Source of the DNA: F23-B02 sp963650165
GTDB lineage: Bacteria; Bacillota; Clostridia; Oscillospirales; Oscillospiraceae
DNA length: 51,582 nt
Direction of reading: 5' to 3'
Assembly (NCBI GenBank): GCA_963650165.1
Contig: CAVJKX010000013.1
Span: forward strand, 1-51,582
The notes beneath the pieces were generated by a model, which was given only the letters and a program-made list of their open reading frames with translations, had not been told where the DNA came from and did not search any database. This document shows positions 15,711-23,991 of the stretch, in pieces; the stretch's first letter is position 1; each line of letters starts with the position of its first letter. The position numbers and the translations under genes are program-made.

Positions 15711-16976
15711 ATGGAAACTTCCAAGAAAAAATTCTCAGGCTATCTAGTGTTTGTCGGCTGTGCGCTGCTAATGCTGTTTCCGGGCGGTCTGCTGTCATAT
15801 ACCTCTGGTCTTTTTATGTATTCGATCTGCGCGGAATTCAACTTCAGTCTTACAAGCTTCTCGTTGACAAATGTCGCAGCGGCCGGTGTAAATGCTCTTG
15901 TCAGCGCTTTTCTTGTGCAGTATCTGTCCAAGGGAAAGCGCAGCCAAATGAAGTGGCTCATTTTCATTGCCGCCGTCATTACCTGCGGAGGCTATTATAT
16001 GATGAGCCGCTGCACACAGATATGGCAGTTTGTTGTAATGAGCGGCATTTGGAATCTCGGCTATAACATGCTGACCTACGTTCCCTGCGCAATGATGATG
16101 AATAACTGGTTCGTAAAAAACCGTGCCACTATGGTGGGTATTGTATTTGCCTGCGGTAATGTCGGCGGCGCGATATTCAGTACCGTTATATCCAACGTAA
16201 TGGCAAGCTCCGGATGGCGTATGGGCTATATAGTCGGTGCTGTGTGCTGCTTCGTGGGAACCATGATCGCCCTTATCTTCCTCAAGCGCAGTCCGGAAGA
16301 ATACGGTCAAAAGGCTCTTGGCGCGGACGAAGTCTCCGCAGAAGGCGGCACTCAGGCACAGCCAAAGGTTTGGCTCGGTGTCGATAAGAAAACCGCGCTT
16401 AAATCGCCTGTATTCTATCTTGCATGTGCGGCAATGTTTCTTACCGGCATATACGCTGCCGGCATCGCCAATCATGCTGTTACATTCCTGTGCACGGGAA
16501 GCTGGGAGATCACCGCGGCCGGTTTTGTTATGACGGTATTTACACTCGTCGGTATTGTCGGCAACGCGGCCGGCGGCGGGATACTCGGAAAGATCGGCAT
16601 CAAAAAAGGCATATATTTAGGTGCCGCCATGCTTATTGTAGGCATTGCCTGCCTCACATTTGCCAACAAGATCAAGGCTCTCGCGTATGTTTGGTGTGTA
16701 TGCCAGGGCTTGGCCATATTCATGTGTCAGGTAGTTCCTACAATGGTCATCAGCGAGACCTTCGGTACCAGGGATTTTGCCGGTATATACGGAATTGCAT
16801 ACGCCTGCTATCTCATAGGCTGCGCGCTGTCGACCACTGTTGTAGCAATGGTTGCGGAAGGTGCCGGATATACTGTCGCGTGGATAGCGATCATTGCAAT
16901 AATAGTAGTTTTGACGGTGCTGCATCTTACATGTCAGAAGCAGGGCAAGAAGCTCCGTGAGCTCTATCCCGATTGA
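15711..16976 (+). CDS. MFS transporter 2 (paralogue of MFS 1)
   Basis: 421 residues, twelve predicted membrane segments. By eye it matches MFS 1 at well over half of aligned positions, including FPGGLLSYTSGLFMY, VNALVSAF, SRCTQ and GSWEITAAGFVMTVFTL. The loop after helix 6 is the most divergent part, where substrate or partner differences may lie. RBS is GGAGAG upstream of ATG 15711. Two paralogous carriers in one operon suggest uptake and export, or substrate and product exchange. Direction is not shown by sequence. Confidence 0.9.
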   Translation: METSKKKFSGYLVFVGCALLMLFPGGLLSYTSGLFMYSICAEFNFSLTSFSLTNVAAAGVNALVSAFLVQYLSKGKRSQMKWLIFIAAVITCGGYYMMSRCTQIWQFVVMSGIWNLGYNMLTYVPCAMMMNNWFVKNRATMVGIVFACGNVGGAIFSTVISNVMASSGWRMGYIVGAVCCFVGTMIALIFLKRSPEEYGQKALGADEVSAEGGTQAQPKVWLGVDKKTALKSPVFYLACAAMFLTGIYAAGIANHAVTFLCTGSWEITAAGFVMTVFTLVGIVGNAAGGGILGKIGIKKGIYLGAAMLIVGIACLTFANKIKALAYVWCVCQGLAIFMCQVVPTMVISETFGTRDFAGIYGIAYACYLIGCALSTTVVAMVAEGAGYTVAWIAIIAIIVVLTVLHLTCQKQGKKLRELYPD

Positions 16977-17006
16977 CACGGCGTTCTTCAGAAAGGTGAT
17001 ATTTAT

Positions 17007-19049
17007 ATGTATGACAATTTATTTTCTCCGATAACGATACGAGGGCTCACACTGAGAAATCGCGTCGTTATGACAGCAATGGGAACTCACTTCCCCGACG
17101 AAAACAGCTGTGTGACAAAGCAGCTGATTGACTACCACAAAGCAAGAGCTCTCGGCGGTGTCGGCCTGAGCTTTATGGAATGCTGCAGTGTAAACAAGCA
17201 GGCCAGGGTCTCCCGCCAGCCGTCCATAGCGGAGGATCGATTTATCGAAGGTCATAAGGCCCTGTGCAGCGCAATACATACAGCAGGAGGCAAATGTGCG
17301 ATCCAGCTTTGGGCTCCGGGAGCCGGTGCAGGCAGCGATCCCAACGCGAGGATATATCTGCCGCAAAAATATGAAGGCAGAAATTTCGGAGTCGTCACTC
17401 ATTTTTCGGGTATGCCGGATGCAGGTTCCGACGCAGAGCTGTCTTCCGAGGTCGAGCCCTACCCGTTTTTTGTTCCGCCTTGGGGAAAGCACGAGCCCGA
17501 CGGCACGATTCCGGCAGCAACGGTCGAAGACCTGCACGAGGTAGTCAGAGAATTCGGCGAAGCAGCAAGACGCAGTGTTGAGGCCGGCTACGACGTGCTC
17601 GAGTTCCACTGCGGTCATAATTATCTGCCGCATACCATGCTTTCGGGAGCATTCAACAAGCGCACCGATGAATACGGCGGCTGCCTTGAAAACAGAATGC
17701 GTTTCCCTTTGGAGTGCATAAAGGCTATTCGTGAAAACATGCCGGAAGATATGCCGCTGAGCATTCGCATATCCGTTTTTGATGAGTCCGATCTTCCCGG
17801 CGGAAACACAATTGAAGATAACATAGAATTTCTTAAACGGGCAAAGGCAGCAGGTGTGGACATAGTAAACGTTTCACGCGGCAATTTCAGCGGCGACGGC
17901 AACCCTTATGAGGTACCCCCGCTCAATTTTGCCCCGGGCTTCAATGTTGAAAATGCAGCACGAATAAGGAAAGAAACCGGACTCATTACTATGGCCGTAG
18001 GGCGAATTAATACCCCCGAGCTTGCAGACGGCATAATATCCGAAGGTAAAGCCGATCTCGTTGCCATGAGCCGGGCTCAGCTGGCAGATCCCGAATTCTG
18101 CAACAAAGCCCGTGACGGCAGGACTGCCGAGATCAGATATTGCGTCGGCTGCAATCAGGGCTGCAGCGACGGTTTTACCGGCTTACCGCACATTACTTGT
18201 CTCCGAAATCCGCTGCTTGGCCGCGAGGGTGAACTGAAAGTGCTGCCAGCAGACAAAAAGAAGAAGGTTTTGATCATCGGCGGCGGAATGGGCGGAATGG
18301 AATGCGCCCTGTTCCTCAAGAAAAGAGGCCATTTGCCTGTCATTGTCGACAAGGCTGAAAAGCTTGGCGGCCAGTTTATACTCGCCGGTATGGCACCGCA
18401 AAAGCATGAATTTATAAAAGCGACTCGTGATGAGGCAGAAATGGTTCGTGCAGCAGGTATTGAGGTGAGACTGAACACTGCTGCGGATAAAGCGCTCATT
18501 GAAGAGATTCATCCCGATGAAGTAGTTATCGCAACCGGTGCAGGTCCCCTGCTCATTCCCATTCCCGGAGCCGAGCTGCCTCATGTAAGCAACGCTCATC
18601 AGATACTCGGCGAAAAAGCTTCCGCAGTCGGAGATGTTGTTATCGTCGGCGGCGGTATCGTCGGTGTCGAGGTCGCGGAGTACCTTACTCATTTGGGACA
18701 CAAATGCACCATAATCGAGATGAAGGGATCAATTGCAAGCGACCTGGGCTTCTACAGAATGATGCTCTCTCAAAAGCATCTTGCAGACAACAATGTTGAG
18801 TGCATTGTAAACGCCGCATGTAAGCAGATAAAGGAACGGTCCGTTGTCTATGTCCAAAACGATGTGGAAAAAGAAGTCCCATGTGACAGTGTAGTGATGG
18901 CAGCCGGTGCAAGGCCGATTCCCACCGATGAGCTTACGCAAGCCTGCGAAGAGCTTGGTATCCCCTATCATCTTATCGGCGATTCAAACGGAGCAAGAAG
19001 AGCGCTCAACGCCGTTGCCGAGGGCGTTGAAACAGCTCTCAGAATTTAA
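17007..19049 (+). CDS. Old yellow enzyme-type NADH:flavin oxidoreductase with FeS and NAD(P) domains (BaiCD/BaiH/FadH-like)
   Basis: 680 residues. An OYE TIM barrel binding FMN (about 1-340), a four-cysteine cluster CVGCNQGC...C (about 378-400) for [4Fe-4S], then two Rossmann motifs: VLIIGGGMGGME (about 420) for FAD and VVIVGGGIVGVE (about 548) for NAD(P). This is the 2,4-dienoyl-CoA reductase / trimethylamine dehydrogenase / BaiCD-BaiH architecture, full length. It reduces an activated C=C bond (enone or dienoyl thioester) with NAD(P)H through FMN. RBS is AAAGGTG. It is the fifth gene in the island operon; the flanking SDR enzymes suggest stepwise oxidation and ene-reduction of one substrate. 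No frameshift seen. Confidence 0.93.
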   Translation: MYDNLFSPITIRGLTLRNRVVMTAMGTHFPDENSCVTKQLIDYHKARALGGVGLSFMECCSVNKQARVSRQPSIAEDRFIEGHKALCSAIHTAGGKCAIQLWAPGAGAGSDPNARIYLPQKYEGRNFGVVTHFSGMPDAGSDAELSSEVEPYPFFVPPWGKHEPDGTIPAATVEDLHEVVREFGEAARRSVEAGYDVLEFHCGHNYLPHTMLSGAFNKRTDEYGGCLENRMRFPLECIKAIRENMPEDMPLSIRISVFDESDLPGGNTIEDNIEFLKRAKAAGVDIVNVSRGNFSGDGNPYEVPPLNFAPGFNVENAARIRKETGLITMAVGRINTPELADGIISEGKADLVAMSRAQLADPEFCNKARDGRTAEIRYCVGCNQGCSDGFTGLPHITCLRNPLLGREGELKVLPADKKKKVLIIGGGMGGMECALFLKKRGHLPVIVDKAEKLGGQFILAGMAPQKHEFIKATRDEAEMVRAAGIEVRLNTAADKALIEEIHPDEVVIATGAGPLLIPIPGAELPHVSNAHQILGEKASAVGDVVIVGGGIVGVEVAEYLTHLGHKCTIIEMKGSIASDLGFYRMMLSQKHLADNNVECIVNAACKQIKERSVVYVQNDVEKEVPCDSVVMAAGARPIPTDELTQACEELGIPYHLIGDSNGARRALNAVAEGVETALRI

Positions 19050-19066
19050 GAAAGGCGGTTACAACA

Positions 19067-19873
19067 ATGAAAAAACTTGAAGGTAAGGTTGCAATAATAA
19101 GCGGAGGCAGCGGCGGCGCAGGCACCGAGATATCCAAGCTTTACGCCGCTGAAGGTGCGAAAGTCATTATAGCCGCACGCGGTGAAAAAGCCGCTCAGAC
19201 GCTTGTCGATGATATTCGTGCGCACGGCGGAGAAGCAATATTCGTTAAAACCGACGTAACAAGTGAAGATCAAATCAAGGCTTGCGTAGACATGTGCCTT
19301 GAGAAATACGGGACTATAGACATTCTTGTAAACATTGCGTGCATAATGACCTTGGATACCGGTTATCTTCACGAGTGCCCTATCGAGGACTTTGACAAGG
19401 ATATAGCGGTAAACCTCCGCAGCGGCTTCCTTTTCTGCAAGCATGTGCTTCCGATAATGGAGAAGAACACTTCCGGCACAATAGTGAATTTCAGTTCAAT
19501 CGGCGGAAGCCACGGTATACTTGGCCACACTGTCTATGGTGCAGCAAAAGCCGGCGTAGAGTCAATGACTCGCAGCATAACCGCCCAGTATGGCAAAAAG
19601 GGGATACGCTGCAACTGTATCAGGCCCGGTGTTATGACCAATCCCACTTGGAAGGATACTCCCGAAGTCAACTGGTATAAAGAATTCATGCTCTCTCATA
19701 TTCCCGAGCCGCGCATCGGCTGCGGCGCGGATGCTGCCCCGCTTGCGCTGTTTCTCGCCTGTGATGACTCTTACTATGTCAACGGTCAGGTGATAACTTT
19801 GGACGGCGGCATGACCTCTCATCAGCCACAGTGGAAAGAAGATATGGCCTTGTCAGCTGACACAATACGATAA
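19067..19873 (+). CDS. SDR-family oxidoreductase 2
   Basis: 268 residues, classical SDR. GGSGGAGTE (about 11-19) is a slightly altered TGxxxGIG glycine motif, with Ala replacing Ile. NIACI replaces the usual NNAG strand, then NFSSIGG with the catalytic Ser and YGAAK with Tyr and Lys (about 159-163). It begins 17 bp after the OYE gene with AAAGGCGG. It is unlike SDR 1, so the operon has two different alcohol/keto-group enzymes. Last gene before the terminator. Confidence 0.9.
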   Translation: MKKLEGKVAIISGGSGGAGTEISKLYAAEGAKVIIAARGEKAAQTLVDDIRAHGGEAIFVKTDVTSEDQIKACVDMCLEKYGTIDILVNIACIMTLDTGYLHECPIEDFDKDIAVNLRSGFLFCKHVLPIMEKNTSGTIVNFSSIGGSHGILGHTVYGAAKAGVESMTRSITAQYGKKGIRCNCIRPGVMTNPTWKDTPEVNWYKEFMLSHIPEPRIGCGADAAPLALFLACDDSYYVNGQVITLDGGMTSHQPQWKEDMALSADTIR

Positions 19874-19884
19874 CAAAAACTACG

Positions 19885-19916
19885 CCCTGCATATTGAAGT
19901 ATGCAGGGTTTTTAAT
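19885..19916 (+). terminator. Terminator of the island operon (repeat family of 1499)
   Basis: CCCTGCATA/TATGCAGGG stem with TTTTTAAT, 12 bp after the operon stop. Near copy of 1499-1530. Confidence 0.85.
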
Positions 19917-20003
19917 ATCTGCTACGATGGTATCAATCAAAACGAACGACAAGATTAATACTCAAAATTGCCGTCTCAGAGCGGGCTTTTGAGCAGAGTT
20001 TGA

Positions 20004-20090
20004 TCTACCACACTGGACATCTGCACTCACTGCCTTGACGAGAGCAAACGCAAGACAGCTGACATAATGGACAAAATTTATTTATCCTGA
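20004..20090 (+). pseudogene. C-terminal remnant of a tyrosine integrase
   Basis: The frame reads STTLDICTHCLDESKRKTAD and ends KIYLS-stop. This is the classic tail of phage/ICE tyrosine recombinases (consensus STTLDIYTHV-DE-KRKTAD), which contains the catalytic Tyr in DIYTH. Here that Tyr codon position is TGC (Cys), so even the fragment is dead. Only 28 codons remain; an in-frame TGA lies immediately upstream. It reads toward tRNA-Ala and ends 114 bp from it, the usual place for an integrase. The rest of the gap 19874-20204 shows the operon terminator, TTTTGGACGCATTT at 20092 and the tRNA terminator. Confidence 0.75.
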
Positions 20091-20159
20091 GTTTTGGACG
20101 CATTTGCGACGGCCGCTAATAGTCCGGCTGTATAATTAGGCTCAAAAAGTTCTCAAAAA

Positions 20160-20196
20160 GCAAGAAAAAGACCCAAAAGTTTACACTTTCGAGTCT
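20160..20196 (-). terminator. tRNA-Ala terminator
   Basis: On the minus strand GACTCGAAAGT-GTAA-ACTTTTGGGTC is followed by TTTTTC. Nearly the same hairpin as after tRNA-Pro. It was probably supplied by the inserted element, as the older terminator is stranded at 11024. Confidence 0.75.
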
Positions 20197-20204
20197 TATT
20201 TGTG

Positions 20205-20280
<76 letters not shown>

Positions 20281-20293
20281 AGACGCATTGGTT

Positions 20294-20322
20294 ATTTTAG
20301 CAGACCGAGAGCATATTGTCAA
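20294..20322 (-). promoter_or_regulatory. tRNA-Ala promoter
   Basis: Minus strand: TTGACA (20322-20317), 17 bp, TAAAAT (20299-20294), 14 bp before the tRNA. Perfect -35. Confidence 0.75.
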
Positions 20323-20325
20323 CCG

Positions 20326-20991
20326 TTATTTTAAATTATTTTGTCCGCTGCCGTAATCGTCGTCAAACATATAGGTGACATCCTCCTGATAGCGGAACTT
20401 TTTCTCCTTATGTCTGAACAGGCGGTGTATATTGCGGCGGTATTCGATAAGCACGAGCAGGCCCGTCAGCAGGTATATGTTCCTGACTATCGAATCATCG
20501 ATGCTCATAAACGCGATAAAGCACATCATCAGCGCCGCAATGATCGCCGACAGCGAGATATAGCGGCTTATGATATACACGACGGCAAACGCAATGATGC
20601 CCGCAAAGGCGACCTCGCCGCTGACGAAGAAGGTGCCCACGGCCATGGCGATCAGGCTGTGCTCGCCGCGGAAGCGATACAGTATCGGAAAATTCGTCCC
20701 AAGCACGACGCAGAACAGTGCAAACGCACTGCCGACGGCCGCGCAGTCGACGATCAGCATGAGAAGGCTTCCGAGCAGCACGGGGATGATGACCTTGAGC
20801 GCCTCGATGATGACGATAACGCCGATGCCCTTCCAGCCGTGGCGCTTCAAAAAGCGCGTTATGCCCGCGTTATCGCGGCTGTAGTTGAGGATATTTTCGT
20901 GAAAATAAATGTGCGAGGACAGTATCGGCGTGCTGAGGCTGCCGAAGGAATACGCGATCACGGCCGTTACGGCAAGCAGCAGGGCTGTCAT
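20326..20991 (-). CDS. plsY: PlsY-like glycerol-3-phosphate acyltransferase, divergent
   Basis: 221 residues with five or six membrane segments. The N-terminal AYSFGSLSTPILSS and the SRDNAGITRFLKRHGWKG loop correspond to the GSIP and GSGNxGATN phosphate-binding motifs of PlsY, but both are weaker than consensus. A C-terminal basic tail follows the last helix. PlsY transfers acyl from acyl-phosphate to glycerol 3-phosphate at the membrane, the first phospholipid step. The start overlaps the end of der by 4 bp; der-plsY is a common Firmicutes pair, supporting the call. Motif drift leaves open a paralogue with altered activity. Confidence 0.75.
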   Translation of the reverse strand: MTALLLAVTAVIAYSFGSLSTPILSSHIYFHENILNYSRDNAGITRFLKRHGWKGIGVIVIIEALKVIIPVLLGSLLMLIVDCAAVGSAFALFCVVLGTNFPILYRFRGEHSLIAMAVGTFFVSGEVAFAGIIAFAVVYIISRYISLSAIIAALMMCFIAFMSIDDSIVRNIYLLTGLLVLIEYRRNIHRLFRHKEKKFRYQEDVTYMFDDDYGSGQNNLK

Positions 20992-22313
20992 TGCTTATCT
21001 CCCTTCTGACGTATGACCATGCGGATCGGCGTGCCCTCAAGCCCGAATACGGCGCGGATCTGGTTTTCGATATAGCGCTGATACGAGAAGTGGAACAGCT
21101 CGCGGCTGTTGCAGAAAATAACGAAGTTGGGCGGCTTGATGCCGGTCTGGGTCATGTAATAGATCTTGAGCCTTCTGCCCTTATCCGTGGGCGGCTGCAC
21201 GCGCGCCTGCGCGTCGGCAAGCACGTCGTTGAGCATGCCCGTGGTTATGCGCATATTGCTCTGATCGTTCACGAAGTTTACAAGCTCGAATATCCTGTCG
21301 GTGCGCTGGCCGGTCTTGGCGGAGATAAACAGCACCGGCGCATAGCTCATGAAGCTGAGGTCACGCATGACCTCCTTGCGCATTTTCTCCATGGTGCCCG
21401 TTTCCTTCTCGACAAGGTCCCACTTGTTGACGACGACGATGCTGGCCTTGCCCGCTTCATGCGCAAGTCCGGCTATCTTCGTATCCTGCTCGGTTACGCC
21501 CTCGCGTGCGTCGATCATGATTATGCACACGTCGGCGCGTTCAATGGCCATCTGTGCGCGCATGACGGAAAACTTCTCGACACGCTCGTCCACCCTGCTC
21601 TTGCGGCGGATACCTGCGGTGTCGATAAAAACATATTTGCCGTAGCTGTTATCGACCTCGGAGTCCACCGCGTCGCGCGTTGTTCCGGCAACGTTGCTGA
21701 CTATGACGCGCTGCTCGCCGAGAATATGATTTACCAGCGAGGACTTGCCGACGTTCGGCTTTCCGATAACGGCGACCTTGATGCGGTCGTCCTCCTCCCC
21801 ATCGTCCTCCTCGGGCGGGAAATACTTCATGCACTCATCGAGCAGGTCGCCCGTACCGTGGCCGTGAACGGCTGAGACGGCGATCGGATCGCCGAGGCCG
21901 AGCTCATAAAACTCGTAGATCGCGGGGTCTACCCTGCCGGTCGAGTCCATTTTGTTGACGGCAAGCACCGTCGGCTTCTTCGAGCGCAGCAGCATATTGG
22001 CGACGTCCTTATCCGCCGCGGTGACGCCCGTGCGCACATCCGTGACAAGAATGATGACATCCGCCGCGCTTATGGCGATATTGGCCTGCTCGCGCATGAA
22101 CATGAGTATCTCGTTGTCCGTCGTCGGCTCGATGCCGCCGGTGTCCACGATGTTGAATTTTCTTCCGAGCCATTCGCACTCGGCATACAGCCTGTCGCGG
22201 GTGACGCCCGGCGTGTCCTCGACTATGGACAGGCGCTGGCCGCAGAGCTTGTTGAAAAGCATGCTCTTTCCCACGTTCGGTCTGCCGACTATGGCTATGA
22301 GAGGCTTTGACAT
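20988..22313 (-). CDS. der: Ribosome biogenesis GTPase Der (EngA)
   Basis: 441 residues, two tandem GTPase domains and a C-terminal KH-like domain (about 355-440). Domain 1: GRPNVGKSMLF (about 8-18), DTGG and NKMD. Domain 2: GKPNVGKSSLV (about 182-192), DTAGI and NKWD. This is diagnostic of Der, which acts in 50S subunit maturation. RBS GGAGGT precedes ATG 22313. It is 16 bp after the DUF512 radical SAM gene and overlaps plsY. Confidence 0.97.
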   Translation of the reverse strand: MSKPLIAIVGRPNVGKSMLFNKLCGQRLSIVEDTPGVTRDRLYAECEWLGRKFNIVDTGGIEPTTDNEILMFMREQANIAISAADVIILVTDVRTGVTAADKDVANMLLRSKKPTVLAVNKMDSTGRVDPAIYEFYELGLGDPIAVSAVHGHGTGDLLDECMKYFPPEEDDGEEDDRIKVAVIGKPNVGKSSLVNHILGEQRVIVSNVAGTTRDAVDSEVDNSYGKYVFIDTAGIRRKSRVDERVEKFSVMRAQMAIERADVCIIMIDAREGVTEQDTKIAGLAHEAGKASIVVVNKWDLVEKETGTMEKMRKEVMRDLSFMSYAPVLFISAKTGQRTDRIFELVNFVNDQSNMRITTGMLNDVLADAQARVQPPTDKGRRLKIYYMTQTGIKPPNFVIFCNSRELFHFSYQRYIENQIRAVFGLEGTPIRMVIRQKGDKQ

Positions 22314-22329
22314 TAAGCTGACCTCCGTT

Positions 22330-23703
22330 CTATCCGTTCTGATTATATTTATAATACTGCTGCCGCTCGGGCGAGCGGACGGGTATCTTCACCTCGGGCA
22401 GAGCGTCGCCGCTGATGGCATCCCACAGGGCGAAGCCGTCCGATTCGATGGGGTATATCCGAACGCCGAGGGCGTCTATCGCTTCCTCGAGCGTGATATC
22501 GTCAAGAAAATCAAGCTCTGCGCGCCGCAGCATATTCTGCGACACGAAAAGCCGCTCGCCGAGTTCCCTGCCCTTGAGCTGGGCGATGAGGTCCTGCCCC
22601 GTTATGAGGCCCGACACGTTCACGCCGCCGCCGAAAAAGTTGTTTTTTATGGCGTATACCCTGCCGTTTATATTATCATACTTTTCGGCCGCAATACAAA
22701 TAAGTTTTTCAAAGCACGGCGCGACAGAGGTCCCGCAGGCGATGGAGAACGGAACTCCGTCCGGTCTGTCGGACAGGCTGAGCGCGCTTTTAAACTCCCG
22801 CTCGAGCAGGCGTATCATGCCGACACCGTTTTCAAGCTGCGTGTGCTCCTCGTAAAAATCGTCCTCGGGAAGCTCGCGCCCCGCGCACAGATACATCTCG
22901 TCCGAGCAGAAGAATATCCTCGTTCCGAATTTTTTGACGCATTCGTCGCCGAAGGCCGTTACCATATCTATGGTCTCGGCCGAGTGCTCGGGCGTGAACG
23001 GCGTGAGCGGGTACAGGCCCTCGCGGTACTTCGTGAGCCCGACCGGAACGATCGACACGCTGTGCACCGACGGGTGCATCGCGGCAAGGTCCTCCATTGT
23101 CTGCATGAGCGCCTTATCGTCGTTGAGCCCCGGGCAGCAGACGATCTGACAGTTCATGACTATGCCGCCCTCGGCAAAGCGCCGCATGATGCCGACGCAT
23201 TTGCCCGCGTTCTTATTTTGCAGGAGCTTCACGCGAAGCTCCGGATCGGTGGCATGAACGGAGATATTCACGGGGCTTATGTGCAGGTCGATTATGCGCT
23301 GTATCTCGCGCTCGGACAGGTTCGTGAGCGTGATGTAGTTGCCCAGCAGGAAGCTGAGGCGCGCATCGTCGTCCTTGAAGTACATCGTCTTGCGCATGCC
23401 CTTGGGCAGCTGATCGATAAAGCAGAACACGCAGTTATTCGCGCAGCTTCTCGGGTTATCCATCAGATACTCGGAAAACTCCAGGCCGAGGTCACGCCCC
23501 TCGGGCTTCTCAACGCGCACCGTATGCTCCGTACCGTCTGACCTGCGCAGCGTTATGTGCAGCACCGGCTCATAGGAGAAGTATTTATAATCGAGCACGT
23601 CGTGGATGACGTTTCCGTTTATCTTCAATATCTCGTCGCCTATATGCGCCTTGTGCAGCAGCGGGCTGTCGTCATCTATTTTTGAAATAAGGTCATTTTT
23701 CAT
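22330..23703 (-). CDS. PDZ / radical SAM / DUF512 protein
   Basis: 457 residues. An N-terminal PDZ-like region (about 1-65, with GDEILKINGN), then the radical-SAM-like motif CANNCVFCF (about 76-84; C-x3-C-x2-C) and a C-terminal DUF512 domain ending in a basic PVRSPERQQYYKYNQ segment. This fused family is widespread in Clostridia next to der; the reaction is unknown. The cluster coordinates SAM for radical chemistry. The start ATG has only a weak ribosome site, so it could be lower. A terminator separates it from rpmF. Confidence 0.88.
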   Translation of the reverse strand: MKNDLISKIDDDSPLLHKAHIGDEILKINGNVIHDVLDYKYFSYEPVLHITLRRSDGTEHTVRVEKPEGRDLGLEFSEYLMDNPRSCANNCVFCFIDQLPKGMRKTMYFKDDDARLSFLLGNYITLTNLSEREIQRIIDLHISPVNISVHATDPELRVKLLQNKNAGKCVGIMRRFAEGGIVMNCQIVCCPGLNDDKALMQTMEDLAAMHPSVHSVSIVPVGLTKYREGLYPLTPFTPEHSAETIDMVTAFGDECVKKFGTRIFFCSDEMYLCAGRELPEDDFYEEHTQLENGVGMIRLLEREFKSALSLSDRPDGVPFSIACGTSVAPCFEKLICIAAEKYDNINGRVYAIKNNFFGGGVNVSGLITGQDLIAQLKGRELGERLFVSQNMLRRAELDFLDDITLEEAIDALGVRIYPIESDGFALWDAISGDALPEVKIPVRSPERQQYYKYNQNG

Positions 23704-23717
23704 AAGGCTTTATACGC

Positions 23718-23757
23718 AAAAGGAGGAAGGGGCACGGACACCCTTTCCTCCTTGAGC
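23718..23757 (-). terminator. Terminator after rpmF
   Basis: AAGGAGGAAAGGG pairs with CCCCTTCCTCCTT on the minus strand, then TTTTG. It separates rpmF from the DUF512/der/plsY run. Confidence 0.7.
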
Positions 23758-23764
23758 ATTTTAA

Positions 23765-23950
23765 TTACTTCTCGTCAACGGTGAGAACCTTGCGGCCGTT
23801 GTACATGCCGCATGCCTTGCACGCACGGTGGGGCATTTTGAACTCTCCGCAGTTGGGGCACTTTACGATGCCGGGAGCCTCGAGCTTCCAATGAGACGAA
23901 CGTCTCTTATCACGTCTCTGTCTTGATACTTTTCCCTTAGGGACTGCCAT
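23765..23950 (-). CDS. rpmF: 50S ribosomal protein L32
   Basis: 61 residues. Starts MAVPKGKVSRQRRDKRRS, a canonical L32 N-terminus, and has the zinc ribbon CPNC (about 31-34) ... CKAC (about 44-47). Full length. RBS AGGAGGTG. It follows the DUF177 gene by 41 bp, the near-universal pairing. Confidence 0.97.
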   Translation of the reverse strand: MAVPKGKVSRQRRDKRRSSHWKLEAPGIVKCPNCGEFKMPHRACKACGMYNGRKVLTVDEK

Positions 23951-23991
23951 GGTGACACCTCCTGAAAAATAGCTGCATATCAGCTTTGATA

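Noticed and set aside
13073..19873. Calling the island operon a bile-acid 7-alpha-dehydroxylation (bai) cluster
   Set aside because: The CoA ligase and CoA transferase are missing, the SnoaL match is only by pattern, and the OYE/SDR families are broad. Kept as a hypothesis only.
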